From positions 2,728,001 to 2,792,000 of the forward strand of contig OZ241842.1 in the NCBI GenBank assembly GCA_965202675.1: a stretch of DNA of 64,000 bases, read 5' to 3'. The DNA comes from CATQHD01 sp965202675 (GTDB lineage: Bacteria > Actinomycetota > Acidimicrobiia > Spongiisociales > Spongiisociaceae). Below, one piece after another: positions 53,333 through 61,700 of this stretch. The notes below the pieces were generated by a model. That model was given only the letters and a program-made list of their open reading frames with translations. It had not been told where the DNA came from and did no database searches. The position numbers were made by a program, and so were the translations under genes. Numbering within the stretch: position 1 is the stretch's first letter; the number at the start of each line of letters is the position of its first letter.

Positions 53333-54451
53333 ATGACCTCTCTGTTGAACCCGGTGGACGAGAAACTCCACCGCGGGGACGCCGAAACGGATCTGGGAAA
53401 GGTGCAGGGCGCCACCCAGCTCGACGTGGCGGGCGAGGCCCGCCTCTACGAACAGATGAAGAGGTTCTGGCAGCCGGTGGCCTTCTCCGAGGACCTGGCG
53501 GACGAACCCCATCAGGTGACCCTGTTCGACACCCGCCTGGCGGTCGCCCGCCTCGACGGCAAGCCCTACGTATTCGACGACATCTGCCGGCACCGGGGCT
53601 CCTCGCTGGCCCTGGGCCGCATCGACGGCTGCTACCTGCGGTGCGCCTACCACGGATGGGCCTACGACAAGGAAGGCACCGTCGTGGACATCCCCGCCCG
53701 CCCCGAGCTGAACGGCAAGCTGAAGGCCGAGCTCCCCGTCTACCCGGCGGTCGAATCCGGCGGCCTGGTGTGGACCTGCCTGTCGGGCGGGGCGCCCGTC
53801 TTCCCGCCCGCCGTCCTGCCGGAGCTCGACGACCCCTCGTACCGGGTCATGCACTGGGAACCCTACGAGTGGAACTGCTCGGTGGGCCGCCGCCTGGAGA
53901 ACTACTTCGACTTCTCGCATTTCGCCCACGTCCACCACGGCATCCTCGGCGACCGGGACAATCCGGTGATCGCCGACTACGAGGCCTACCGGCTGGGCGG
54001 CGAGATACGCATCACCGCCGGCCCCTTCCTCGAATACACCGACAACCCGAAGAACGCCATGGTGTCGGGCGAGGGGGAGACCTACGAGGCCTGGAAGCGC
54101 TACCGGGTATTCATGCCCAACGCCATGTGGCTGGACAGCACCGCCGGCCCCGACGAGAACTACATCCTCTTCGTGGCCGTAGCCCCGGTGAGCCGCAAAA
54201 GGACCCGGTGCTTCACCTTCATGGCCAGGAACTACGGGTTCGACCACGACGAGGAGTTCGACCGGATGCAGCGGGTCATCCTCGCCCAGGACCGCCCGGT
54301 GGTCGAGTCCCAGCGCCCCGAGGAGCTCCCCGTGGAGCTGAGCGCCGAGATGCACGTCAAGGCCGCCGACCTGGGGACGGTCATCTACCGGCGCTGGCTC
54401 ATGGAGTTCGCCGACGGCGTGCTCGAGCCGGCCCCCGGCCCCGCCGGGTGA
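53333..54451 (+). CDS. Rieske non-heme iron oxygenase with its own ferredoxin/reductase operon
   Basis: 372 residues from ATG 53333, with GAGAGGAGGGAAG upstream. Rieske ligands C85-x-H87 and C104-x-x-H107 (ICRHRGSSLALGR, CAYHGWAYD). Iron site NYFDFSHFAHVHHGILGD with H196 and H201; two extra histidines lie nearby. It has a ~20-residue N-terminal extension relative to the Rieske protein at 42140, its closest relative here. It is encoded between a ferredoxin and a ferredoxin reductase with a GTGA overlap to the latter, giving a classical three-component oxygenase. Confidence 0.93.
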   Translation: MTSLLNPVDEKLHRGDAETDLGKVQGATQLDVAGEARLYEQMKRFWQPVAFSEDLADEPHQVTLFDTRLAVARLDGKPYVFDDICRHRGSSLALGRIDGCYLRCAYHGWAYDKEGTVVDIPARPELNGKLKAELPVYPAVESGGLVWTCLSGGAPVFPPAVLPELDDPSYRVMHWEPYEWNCSVGRRLENYFDFSHFAHVHHGILGDRDNPVIADYEAYRLGGEIRITAGPFLEYTDNPKNAMVSGEGETYEAWKRYRVFMPNAMWLDSTAGPDENYILFVAVAPVSRKRTRCFTFMARNYGFDHDEEFDRMQRVILAQDRPVVESQRPEELPVELSAEMHVKAADLGTVIYRRWLMEFADGVLEPAPGPAG

Positions 54452-55689
54452 GCGCCCCCCCTCCGGGTTCTTCCGCTTCTGCGCCTCCGGTGGTCATTGT
54501 CGGGGCGTCCCTCGGCGGCCTGCGCACGGCGGCCGCGCTGCGCGGCTTCGGATACGAGGGCCGGATCACCCTGGCAGGCGACGAGCCGCACCCGCCCTAT
54601 GACCGCCCGCCCCTCTCCAAAGAAGTGTTGACGGGGGAGAAGGAACCCGCCGACGCGGCCCTGCGCCCCCCGGAGTTCTACGAGGAGCAGAACATTGAGC
54701 TGCGGCTGGGCAGCCCGGCGGCCGGGATCGACGCCGGGTCCCGCACCGTCCGGCTGGCGTCCGGCGGGGAGCTGGAATACGGCGCCGCGGTGATCGCAAC
54801 CGGCGCCCGGGCCCGCCCCCTCCCCGGCGCCGAGGGGATTCCGGGGGTCCACGTGATGCGCACCCTCGACGACGCCGCCGCCGTCCGCTCCTCCCTGGAG
54901 TCCGCCCGCCGCCTGGTCGTGGTCGGCGCTGGCTTCATCGGCAGCGAGGTGGCGGCCAGCGCCCGCCATCGAGGGGTGGAGGTTGTCGTCCTGGAGGCCG
55001 CCGACCAGCCCCTGGCCATGGCGGTGGGCCGGGAGGTAGGGGAGCGTTGCGCCGCCCTGCACGGCCTGTACGGCGCCGAGCTCCGATGCGGGGCCGGGGT
55101 GGCCGGCGTGAGGGAGGCGCCCGGCGGCGGCCTGGCCGTGGAACTCTCCGGCGGCGGCGAAGTGCGCTGCGACGCGGCGGTGGTCGGCATCGGGGTGATC
55201 CCCAACACGGAATGGCTGGAAGGAACGGGCGTCGAGACCGACCGGGGGGCGGTGGTCTGCGACCGCTATCTGCGCACCTCCCTGCCCGATGTCTACGCGG
55301 TCGGCGACCTGGCCTCGTGGGACAACCCCCGCTTCGGCCGCCGGATGCGGGTCGAACACTGGACCAACACCGTCGAACAAGCCGCGGCGGTTGCCCGCAA
55401 CATCATCGCCGCCTCCAACGGAGACGACCCCTCCCCCTACGAAGGCATCCCCTACTTCTGGTCCGACCAGTACGGCCACCGCCTCCAGCTGGTCGGCCTG
55501 GCCTCCGACGACGCAGTGTTCGTAGACGACCCCCCCGGCGAACCCGCCCTTCTCGCCCTCTACCGCGACGGCGACCGATTCGGCGGCGCCTTCGCCATCG
55601 ACCGGGTGTCCGCCCTCATGAAGCTCCGCCGCCTCCTCCTGCAAGACACCACCTTCGACGAAGCCCTGCAGTTCGCCTCCGACCTGTAG
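54448..55689 (+). CDS. FAD-dependent ferredoxin reductase
   Basis: 413 residues from GTG 54448, overlapping the oxygenase stop. FAD Rossmann motif VVIVGASLGGLRTA near 15-28, DRPPLSKEVLTG typical of rubredoxin/putidaredoxin-reductase-like enzymes, NAD Rossmann motif VVVGAGFIGSEVA near 152 and second FAD motif VYAVGDLASW near 280. The C-terminal reductase domain (WSDQYGHRLQLVG) completes the family architecture. It transfers electrons from NAD(P)H to the ferredoxin at 53081 and may supply the other four Rieske enzymes of the window, none of which has a local reductase. Confidence 0.93.
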   Translation: MSAPPPGSSASAPPVVIVGASLGGLRTAAALRGFGYEGRITLAGDEPHPPYDRPPLSKEVLTGEKEPADAALRPPEFYEEQNIELRLGSPAAGIDAGSRTVRLASGGELEYGAAVIATGARARPLPGAEGIPGVHVMRTLDDAAAVRSSLESARRLVVVGAGFIGSEVAASARHRGVEVVVLEAADQPLAMAVGREVGERCAALHGLYGAELRCGAGVAGVREAPGGGLAVELSGGGEVRCDAAVVGIGVIPNTEWLEGTGVETDRGAVVCDRYLRTSLPDVYAVGDLASWDNPRFGRRMRVEHWTNTVEQAAAVARNIIAASNGDDPSPYEGIPYFWSDQYGHRLQLVGLASDDAVFVDDPPGEPALLALYRDGDRFGGAFAIDRVSALMKLRRLLLQDTTFDEALQFASDL

Positions 55690-55717
55690 CTCCGGCGCGG
55701 GGAAGCCCGCCCCCGCC

Positions 55718-55746
55718 TTGCGCTCCACCCGAGAAGCCGCTACAAT
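55718..55746 (+). promoter_or_regulatory. Promoter of the initiator tRNA gene
   Basis: -35 TTGCGC (55718-55723), 17-bp spacer, -10 TACAAT (55741-55746), 13 bp before the first base of the tRNA. Confidence 0.6.
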
Positions 55747-55759
55747 GCCGACCCAACGG

Positions 55760-55837
<78 letters not shown>

Positions 55838-55838
55838 A

Positions 55839-55875
55839 GAGACCCGGGGCCCCGCACCCTGGGTCTCCTTCATTG
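55839..55875 (+). terminator. Terminator hairpin after tRNA-fMet
   Basis: GAGACCC (55839-55845) pairs with GGGTCTC (55861-55867), with a GGGGCCCC palindrome in the loop. It is followed by CTTCATT, a weak T-rich tail. Confidence 0.6.
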
Positions 55876-55990
55876 CAAAGCCGCAGGTCAGGGTGGCGCC
55901 GAGGCCCTTCCTCCATCGAATGAAGCCCCGTGCTACCCTGCGTGCCCCCACAGCAGGCCCGAAGGCCGCGGGAGACCCCCGCCTTCCCCT

Positions 55991-56018
55991 TTGTAATCAC
56001 ATCCATGTATGCTACATT
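55991..56018 (+). promoter_or_regulatory. Promoter of the HD-YwgA-DUF6119 operon, probably leaderless
   Basis: -35 TTGTAA (55991-55996), 16-bp spacer, -10 TACATT (56013-56018). Transcription would begin at or very near ATG 56026, implying a leaderless mRNA. Confidence 0.5.
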
Positions 56019-56025
56019 GGCAAGT

Positions 56026-57384
56026 ATGCGTACATGCGTTCGACAAGGGGTACGGGTGGCCAAGCGTCAGCACGAGTTCTGCGATCCGATACACGACTTC
56101 GTCCGCGTCGACTCGGACGAGCGGAAGGTGATCGACTCCCCGCCCCTGCAGCGGCTGAGGCACATCCACCAGCTTGCGATGACCTTCCTCGTGTACCCAG
56201 GAGCAACGCATCGGCGGTTCGAGCACTCGCTGGGAACGATGGAGCTGGCCGGCCGCGTTTACGATGCCGTGACCGGTCCGTCGGCAACGAGGGATTATGT
56301 GCGTGAGGTGTTCCCCGGGGTTGACGACGAGCAGCAACGCCTGTATTGGCGGCGCGTTGTCCGGCTGGCGGCACTGTGCCATGACATCGGTCATCTGCCC
56401 TTCTCACACGCCGCAGAACGCGAGTTGTTGCCCGATGGTTGGTCGCACGAGAGGCTGTCGATGGAACTCATTCTCTCCCACCTCTCATGCTTGTTCGACG
56501 CGATGACCCCTCCAGTGAAAGCCGATCATGTGGCCAAGGTAGCTGTTGGCCCAAAGAAAGCGAAGGACGTGCCGTTCTCAGCATGGGAGAGTATCCTGGC
56601 GGAGATCATCGTCGGTGATGCCTTCGGGGTAGACAGAATTGACTATTTGCTACGAGATTCGTTGCATGTAGGGGTGCCGTATGGCAACTTTGGCCACCAC
56701 CGCCTGATCGATACACTCAAAATATTGCCGTTGCCCACAGATGATGAAAGTAGCAGAGAGATGTCACTCGGAGTAGAGTTGGGAGGGCTCCAATCAGCCG
56801 AGGCTTTACTGATGGCAAGGTATTTCATGTATTCCCAAGTCTACTTTCATCGAGTCAGGATGATCTATGATCAGCATCTGATTGATTTTCTCACTGAATG
56901 GCTCGAGGATGGTAAATTTTCTATTGATACGGATACCTATCTTGAAATGACGGACAACAAAGTTACAGTAGCAATATTAGATGTCGCAAGAGATAAAACA
57001 ATGCCAGGACATAACTGGGCAAAAAGATTAGCAAGTAGAGAGCATTTTCGGATTCTTCCGCTTCCACTTCAGGTACCTCAAGATTTAGAGAACCATACCC
57101 ACCCTACAAACGCAATTTATAAGGCCTTACAAATTGAGTTTGGAGATGATAAGGTCAGAATGGTTGAGCGTCGAGACGAAGGAGGGGGGATTGAATTTCC
57201 AGTCTTAACAGAAGGCCTTGGTGTAGCATCATCTATAACAATATCGGAGGTACTTAAGCGTCTTCCGGAAATAACCAAATATTATATTTATGTGGATAGA
57301 GCAATTCTCCAAAAAGCGAAGAGGTGGCTAGAGAGAGGTATCGAAACTATACTCGACTCAGAACTTGAAGAAAGAGAGGAATGA
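56026..57384 (+). CDS. HD-domain phosphohydrolase (YwfO/SAMHD1-like dNTPase family)
   Basis: 452 residues from ATG 56026; GTG 56056 with AGGGG five bases upstream is the alternative. The N-terminal FCDPIHDFVRVDSDE and RLRHIHQL blocks are typical of this family. The HD metal site is H67 (RRFEHSLG), H119-D120 (ALCHDIGHLPFSHAAE) and a later Asp in GDAFGVDRIDYLLRD. The C-terminal ~150 residues are less recognisable. Family members hydrolyse (d)NTPs, and nucleotide depletion is a known antiphage strategy; activity here is inferred. The stop overlaps the next start (ATGA). The 5' half is GC-rich and the 3' half AT-rich. The same family is adjacent to ywgA in Bacillus subtilis (ywfO-ywgA). Confidence 0.87.
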   Translation: MRTCVRQGVRVAKRQHEFCDPIHDFVRVDSDERKVIDSPPLQRLRHIHQLAMTFLVYPGATHRRFEHSLGTMELAGRVYDAVTGPSATRDYVREVFPGVDDEQQRLYWRRVVRLAALCHDIGHLPFSHAAERELLPDGWSHERLSMELILSHLSCLFDAMTPPVKADHVAKVAVGPKKAKDVPFSAWESILAEIIVGDAFGVDRIDYLLRDSLHVGVPYGNFGHHRLIDTLKILPLPTDDESSREMSLGVELGGLQSAEALLMARYFMYSQVYFHRVRMIYDQHLIDFLTEWLEDGKFSIDTDTYLEMTDNKVTVAILDVARDKTMPGHNWAKRLASREHFRILPLPLQVPQDLENHTHPTNAIYKALQIEFGDDKVRMVERRDEGGGIEFPVLTEGLGVASSITISEVLKRLPEITKYYIYVDRAILQKAKRWLERGIETILDSELEEREE

Positions 57385-57929
57385 TGGATCGGCTCAAGAA
57401 GGCAGCGCTTATATCGGAGATGTTGGACAGGATAACTGCCAAGGGCAGTTGGGCTGGTGAGACTCACTTGCAAATGTGTCTCTTTTTCCTACAGGAGATG
57501 AGAGATATTCCTACCGGCTATTTTTTCCAGATCTACAAATATGGGCCTTATTCGTTCGATCTGCACGATGAGATTATCCATCTTCGATGCGACCGAATAA
57601 TCTCGCTTGTTCCTCGTAAATATGGCTCTAGTCTAAAGAACTCCAGACGGAGCCTTCAATTCCGGAAGCATTTTCCAAAGACCTTGGAAAAATATAGCGA
57701 TGATATGGATTTTATCGCTGAGCACTTTGGTAATCTGAAAGCCAACGGATTAGGTGCACTAGCAACATCTTACTATTTCATCCTCCAAGACAAAAACATT
57801 AGCGATGAAGAAATAGCCGAAAAAGTGAATAAAGCGAAGCCTTATATCTCTATTCCAGAGGGCATAGAATCAGCACAAAGGGTAAAAGAAATCGCAGAAT
57901 CTCAAGAGAACAGGTTTACTAGAGTGTAA
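57381..57929 (+). CDS. YwgA-like protein (Panacea-fold-like), tandem copy 1
   Basis: 182 residues. Begins MMDRLKKAALISEMLDRITA and continues with GETHLQMCLFFLQEMRDIPT and YFFQIYKYGPYSFDLHDEI. The order helix, H-L-Q-K-x-L-F, then Y-x-YGPYS resembles YwgA and, more distantly, the Panacea/DUF4065 antitoxin fold. It overlaps the HD gene by 4 bp, so the two are co-translated. It is clearly paralogous to the next gene (shared NKAKPYISIPEG near the C-terminus). Role unknown; possible regulator or antitoxin of the HD enzyme. No catalytic motif is visible. Confidence 0.75.
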   Translation: MMDRLKKAALISEMLDRITAKGSWAGETHLQMCLFFLQEMRDIPTGYFFQIYKYGPYSFDLHDEIIHLRCDRIISLVPRKYGSSLKNSRRSLQFRKHFPKTLEKYSDDMDFIAEHFGNLKANGLGALATSYYFILQDKNISDEEIAEKVNKAKPYISIPEGIESAQRVKEIAESQENRFTRV

Positions 57930-57953
57930 GGTCGACAGGTTAAGGGAGGAATC

Positions 57954-58499
57954 ATGAAGCGGCTACAGAAGGCAGCACTGATTTCCGAGATGCTGGACAG
58001 GATGATTGAGAAGGGCAGTTGGGCTGGTGAAACCCACCTGCAGAAATGCCTCTTTTTCTTACAGGAGATGAGAGATGTTTCCACCGGCTATATATTTCAG
58101 ATACATCATTATGGACCATATTCATTTGACCTGAGTGATGAGATTGTCCAGCTAAAAGGGGATAGATTAATCGTACCTTTCTATCGTCCATACCCATATG
58201 GGCCTAGTCTTGCTTCCTCCGAGGCAAGTCGTCATCTCTGCAAATATTTCCCCAAGACACTGAGAAGATATACTGATGATATAGAATTTGTCATTAAGCA
58301 CTTTGGTGATTTGAACGCCAACAAATTAGGTGCGCTGTCAACAGCATACTTTTTCATCCTCCAAGACAAAACCAGTAGCGATGAAGAAATAGCCAAGAAA
58401 GTGAATAAAGCGAAACCGTATATCTCTATTCCAGAAGGTATGGAGGCGACAAAGAAGGTGAGAGAAATCGCACATTCAACTGAAGAAGCGATTTCATAA
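57954..58499 (+). CDS. YwgA-like protein (Panacea-fold-like), tandem copy 2
   Basis: 181 residues from ATG 57954, with GGGAGG ahead of it. MKRLQKAALISEMLDRMIEK, GETHLQKCLFFLQEMRDVST and YIFQIHHYGPYSFDLSDEIV match copy 1 closely. The middle (residues 65-95) diverges, with an insertion PFYRPYPYGPSLASSEASRH. Both copies keep ISDEEIA/SSDEEIAKKVNKAKPYISIPEG. The duplication with a diverged middle suggests two related binding surfaces or partners. It lies 19 bp before the DUF6119-like start. Function unknown. Confidence 0.75.
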   Translation: MKRLQKAALISEMLDRMIEKGSWAGETHLQKCLFFLQEMRDVSTGYIFQIHHYGPYSFDLSDEIVQLKGDRLIVPFYRPYPYGPSLASSEASRHLCKYFPKTLRRYTDDIEFVIKHFGDLNANKLGALSTAYFFILQDKTSSDEEIAKKVNKAKPYISIPEGMEATKKVREIAHSTEEAIS

Positions 58500-58518
58500 C
58501 GAGGAATTGGGGAATACC

Positions 58519-60144
58519 ATGCCTAGGAGTACATCACAATCTGTTCGTACCACCCTCTACAGAGTGCACGGTATAACAAACCTCCGTGAGGCAGTATCTA
58601 ATAAATACTTGACCAGGGAAGGTTTTGATGCGATACCTACTTCGGTTAACGGACGTGATGCTCTGCTTGTAAAGGGTGCTATGCATAAGGACCAAGCTAC
58701 TTGGGCATCTCGCCTGACGGAGATTTCCGGTATTGCTATTGATCTGGGTAATAGCACCGCAGCGGCGCTTCTCCTTATCCAGGATGGTAATAATGAGGCT
58801 TGGGCACTTTCATACGGAATGGGTTTTCATCTTCTTGATCAAGCAAGACTTGATCAAGGCTTCGGAATGCGCATTGCATTACGTACAGCAACTCCCGAGT
58901 ATATTCAATCTATCACTCGAACAACATTGGATACTAGAGTACGCACAGATCGCTCATCCATTCCTGCAGGAGAAGCCCTTCGTGTATTTGGAATTGGAGA
59001 CTTTGGAGAATTAATTACACGGATCAGTGCTACTGCTATAGTCAACGGACTAACAGTTGGAGATCGCGATATTCGCGTGCGGGCAACCGACTCTCTCAGC
59101 CTTCCACTTGGCAAGACACCCAATACTCTCACCAATGATTTAGATGCTATTTCTCGAGCGTTAACTTTGAATCCTAAACCTGAACTCCAGGCATTAGATC
59201 AACTAAAACGAGTTAAAGATAAGAGGAAAATCGAACAGCTCGATACTAAACTTCGTATGTGTCTTTCCAATAATATTGAGACCAATGAAGGTAGGCTCGC
59301 TCTCGGATGGCCTTTCGAGCAGTTTGATGAATATGGAACTCCTTCTTCATTTATGATAACAGGAATACGTAGCACTGAAATTCGTGACGATATTCCCACG
59401 TTGGATTTACTGGTGGATGTCGTCAATACGAAAAATTGTAACGATCCATTATCTGCTACGAAATCAGTCAGAGTAATCCTGTTCCGTGATAGCGAGGGTG
59501 ACGAGCCAGTAAGCCGAGCGATACCCGTAATCAACTGGCTATTATACGAAACAGAACTCAACGGTGATAGGTACTGTCTGTTTGATTCTAAATGGTATGC
59601 GATGGACACCGACTATGCTGAGCGTCTAAAGAAAAATGTAGAAGAAATCTTTGCTAGGAATGCTCCTGTACGACTTCCAGATTGGAATATCACGGAACAT
59701 CCTAAAGAGTTTTACTATAATACTAAAGTAGCCTTTGATATAGATGGCATCTTACAGGATCGTTGTCTCTTGCGGACAGAGCAAAACCCAAAAGGTTTTG
59801 AAGCTTGTGATATTATTACTCCCGACGGTGATCTTATACATGTTAAACACGTTAATAGATCTACCTCAGCCAGCCATCTCATTGCCCAAGCATATGTTGC
59901 CACTCAAGCGCTCCTTTACGATAACGAGGCGCGCAAAAATCTACATGAGAAGATTGTCGAGGCAGGCGGTAACTCGAATTGGTTATCAAACCGACCTACC
60001 TCAGTTGTTCTAGGGATAGCACGTAAAGGTGGATTTACGGCTGATAGTCTGTTCAGTTTTTCCCAGGTTACTCTGGCAAGACTTGATTCTTGGCTGAGGG
60101 CTACTGGTGTTAAGCTCAGTGTTATTCCCATCAATCGGGTATAG
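58519..60144 (+). CDS. DUF6119/TIGR04141-like sporadically distributed protein
   Basis: 541 residues from ATG 58519 (TTG 58507 is an alternative). Overall length and landmarks match the TIGR04141 'sporadically distributed' family: an N-terminal LYRVHGI... region, GIAIDLGNSTAAALLLI near 75, a central GFGMRIALRTA block, and near residue 435 GFEACDIITPDGDLIHVKHV followed by SASHLIAQAYVATQALL. The E-x-D...H-V-K pattern resembles a restriction-endonuclease-like core, but this is only suggestive. The gene is AT-rich throughout and ends the HD-YwgA-YwgA operon. The family is of unknown function and scattered distribution, as expected for a mobile defence factor. Confidence 0.75.
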   Translation: MPRSTSQSVRTTLYRVHGITNLREAVSNKYLTREGFDAIPTSVNGRDALLVKGAMHKDQATWASRLTEISGIAIDLGNSTAAALLLIQDGNNEAWALSYGMGFHLLDQARLDQGFGMRIALRTATPEYIQSITRTTLDTRVRTDRSSIPAGEALRVFGIGDFGELITRISATAIVNGLTVGDRDIRVRATDSLSLPLGKTPNTLTNDLDAISRALTLNPKPELQALDQLKRVKDKRKIEQLDTKLRMCLSNNIETNEGRLALGWPFEQFDEYGTPSSFMITGIRSTEIRDDIPTLDLLVDVVNTKNCNDPLSATKSVRVILFRDSEGDEPVSRAIPVINWLLYETELNGDRYCLFDSKWYAMDTDYAERLKKNVEEIFARNAPVRLPDWNITEHPKEFYYNTKVAFDIDGILQDRCLLRTEQNPKGFEACDIITPDGDLIHVKHVNRSTSASHLIAQAYVATQALLYDNEARKNLHEKIVEAGGNSNWLSNRPTSVVLGIARKGGFTADSLFSFSQVTLARLDSWLRATGVKLSVIPINRV

Positions 60145-60323
60145 CTAATATCTGAATCAGGTTGAAGAACACATCAACGATTCTTTAGCGGCCTAGCTAA
60201 CCCATACGGCCCAAATTTTCGCAGTACGTAGTGGGGATGTTAGTCATGTGTTGTTATACTTCCGTAGCCCGCATTGTGGTGGGATGTCGCAGTTGACGTT
60301 CGGAGCAGGGAGGACGACCGAGT

Positions 60324-61280
60324 ATGTCGGCAAGAACGATGGTGCCGTGCCGGGCGGATGCCGAGCGGGCCGCCGCGGCGCTGGCGGAGGTCGGTGTGAG
60401 CAGGGTGGTGCTGTTCGGCTCGGTGGCCCGCGGCGAAGCCACCGAGCACAGCGACATCGATCTCGCGGCGATCTACGACGACCTGGATTATCGGACCCGT
60501 TCCGAGAGGGTGCAGGAGCTGTCGTCGCTGGCGAGCGCGGCGGCCGGGCATCCGGTCGAGGTGTTCGTCACCGACCGTCCCGAGTGGAAGGTCCGCACCG
60601 AGCAGGTTTGTACCTCTTTCGAGAGCAGAGCCGCCAGGGATGGGGTGGTGCTGGTCGACCGCGGTGCCGGCAAAGTGAACTGGGACAAGGAAATGGTCAT
60701 GCCCAGCACCGACTACGACCTTGCGTTGACAAGGCTTTATGAGACCAGGTGCGGGTTGACATCACTCCTGGCGAGATTGTTGCCCGACCGTGAGGAGCAG
60801 TTGGAGCGAGAGCAGGGTGATAACGATGTTGCTGTCTTTGCATCGGCAATTCGGTTCGGGTGGGCGTGCGCCCATGTCCAGCATATCGTAGAGGTCGCTC
60901 TGAAAGCGTTGATCCATCTCAGCGCCGACCGTGAAACCCCGGCTTGGGGGCATGATATCAACAAGCTTTGCGCCGATCTGACAGATACCCATCGCCGTGC
61001 GGTGCGTTCTCTGATGTCGGAGTCGATGGCGGACGAGATTACCCGTTGGCACATGCGATCCCGCTACTGGGACGACCAGAGGCTGGATGACCCGGCCACC
61101 CCGGAGCTGGTCGAGGAATTGACGAGGGCCGGATGCGCCGTCGCGTCTTACGCAGCCCGTCAGTTCGACGATGAGGCGTCGGATGCGCGCAGGGTTCTCG
61201 ATCTGGTGGAGACGCTGGAAAACAGGCTGGCGTGTTACGACCTCCTGACCGGGCAACCGATTGAGCCCCGAAACGGCTGA
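60324..61280 (+). CDS. Fused MNT nucleotidyltransferase - HEPN protein
   Basis: 318 residues from ATG 60324 (ATG 60339 possible). Residues 15-110 form a minimal nucleotidyltransferase: VVLFGSVARGEATEHSDIDL with the G-S motif at 32-33 and D44/D46 as metal-binding aspartates. Residues 130-300 are all-helical and HEPN-like, with RFGWACAHVQHIVEVALKAL and the family's GHDINKLCADL element. MNT and HEPN are usually two genes in which the MNT enzyme neutralises the HEPN RNase by nucleotidylation; here they are one chain. GC-rich, unlike the flanking AT-rich operon. The preceding 180 bp hold a TATACT (60256-60261) but no convincing -35. Confidence 0.83.
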   Translation: MSARTMVPCRADAERAAAALAEVGVSRVVLFGSVARGEATEHSDIDLAAIYDDLDYRTRSERVQELSSLASAAAGHPVEVFVTDRPEWKVRTEQVCTSFESRAARDGVVLVDRGAGKVNWDKEMVMPSTDYDLALTRLYETRCGLTSLLARLLPDREEQLEREQGDNDVAVFASAIRFGWACAHVQHIVEVALKALIHLSADRETPAWGHDINKLCADLTDTHRRAVRSLMSESMADEITRWHMRSRYWDDQRLDDPATPELVEELTRAGCAVASYAARQFDDEASDARRVLDLVETLENRLACYDLLTGQPIEPRNG

Positions 61281-61319
61281 AGCCTCTCGCCCCGATCTTG
61301 AATAGGGGCGTAGGCGCGT

Positions 61320-61500
61320 CAGGCGGGGCCGACAGCGAAGGCCCATCAAGCAGGAGAACCCGGTCCGGGCAACGGCCGAGGCGGGGGCGCCTGCGGTCAA
61401 GCATCGTGGGCCGGTCCGGATCGGCCGCCAGGTCGGGATGGCCTTCTCGACTGTTCATCGGGTCCTAACAGACGACGGGCTGGGCCGCCGACCAAGGCGT
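61320..61500 (+). pseudogene. IS481-type transposase N-terminal remnant
   Basis: In the frame of 61402 the sequence encodes HRGPVRIGRQVGMAFSTVHR followed by VLTDDGLGRR, matching the IS481-family pattern G-P-x-R-I-x-x-x-L-G-x-x-x-S-T-V-H-R-V-L-x-x-x-G-L-x-R. No start, no DDE catalytic domain and no terminal repeats were found. The rest of the gap (61501-61664) holds nothing recognisable. It indicates past transposition between two defence modules. Confidence 0.55.
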
Positions 61501-61664
61501 TGCAGCCCGCCGGTAGTTCGCTGTCAGCACGAACGGCCTGGTGATCTCATAACAACATTGATGTAAAGAAGCTTGCCGGTATCCCGACGGGGTGGCCGGC
61601 AGCCCACGGCAAGGCAAAAGTGGGGTCCTCACAGCAAGTTTCTCCAGCAACTTGATGAATCTAT

Positions 61665-61694
61665 TTGCCATCAGTGTGATATTTCTGCTATAAT
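61665..61694 (+). promoter_or_regulatory. Promoter of the RloA/RloB pair, probably leaderless
   Basis: -35 TTGCCA (61665-61670), 18-bp spacer, perfect -10 TATAAT (61689-61694). The GTG start is at 61701, six bases after the -10, so transcription would begin at or near the start codon. Confidence 0.65.
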
Positions 61695-61700
61695 GAGAGT

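Noticed and set aside
61465..61671. 68-codon minus-strand ORF in the gap before RloA
   Set aside because: No ribosome site or family resemblance, and the plus strand nearby encodes an IS481 remnant.
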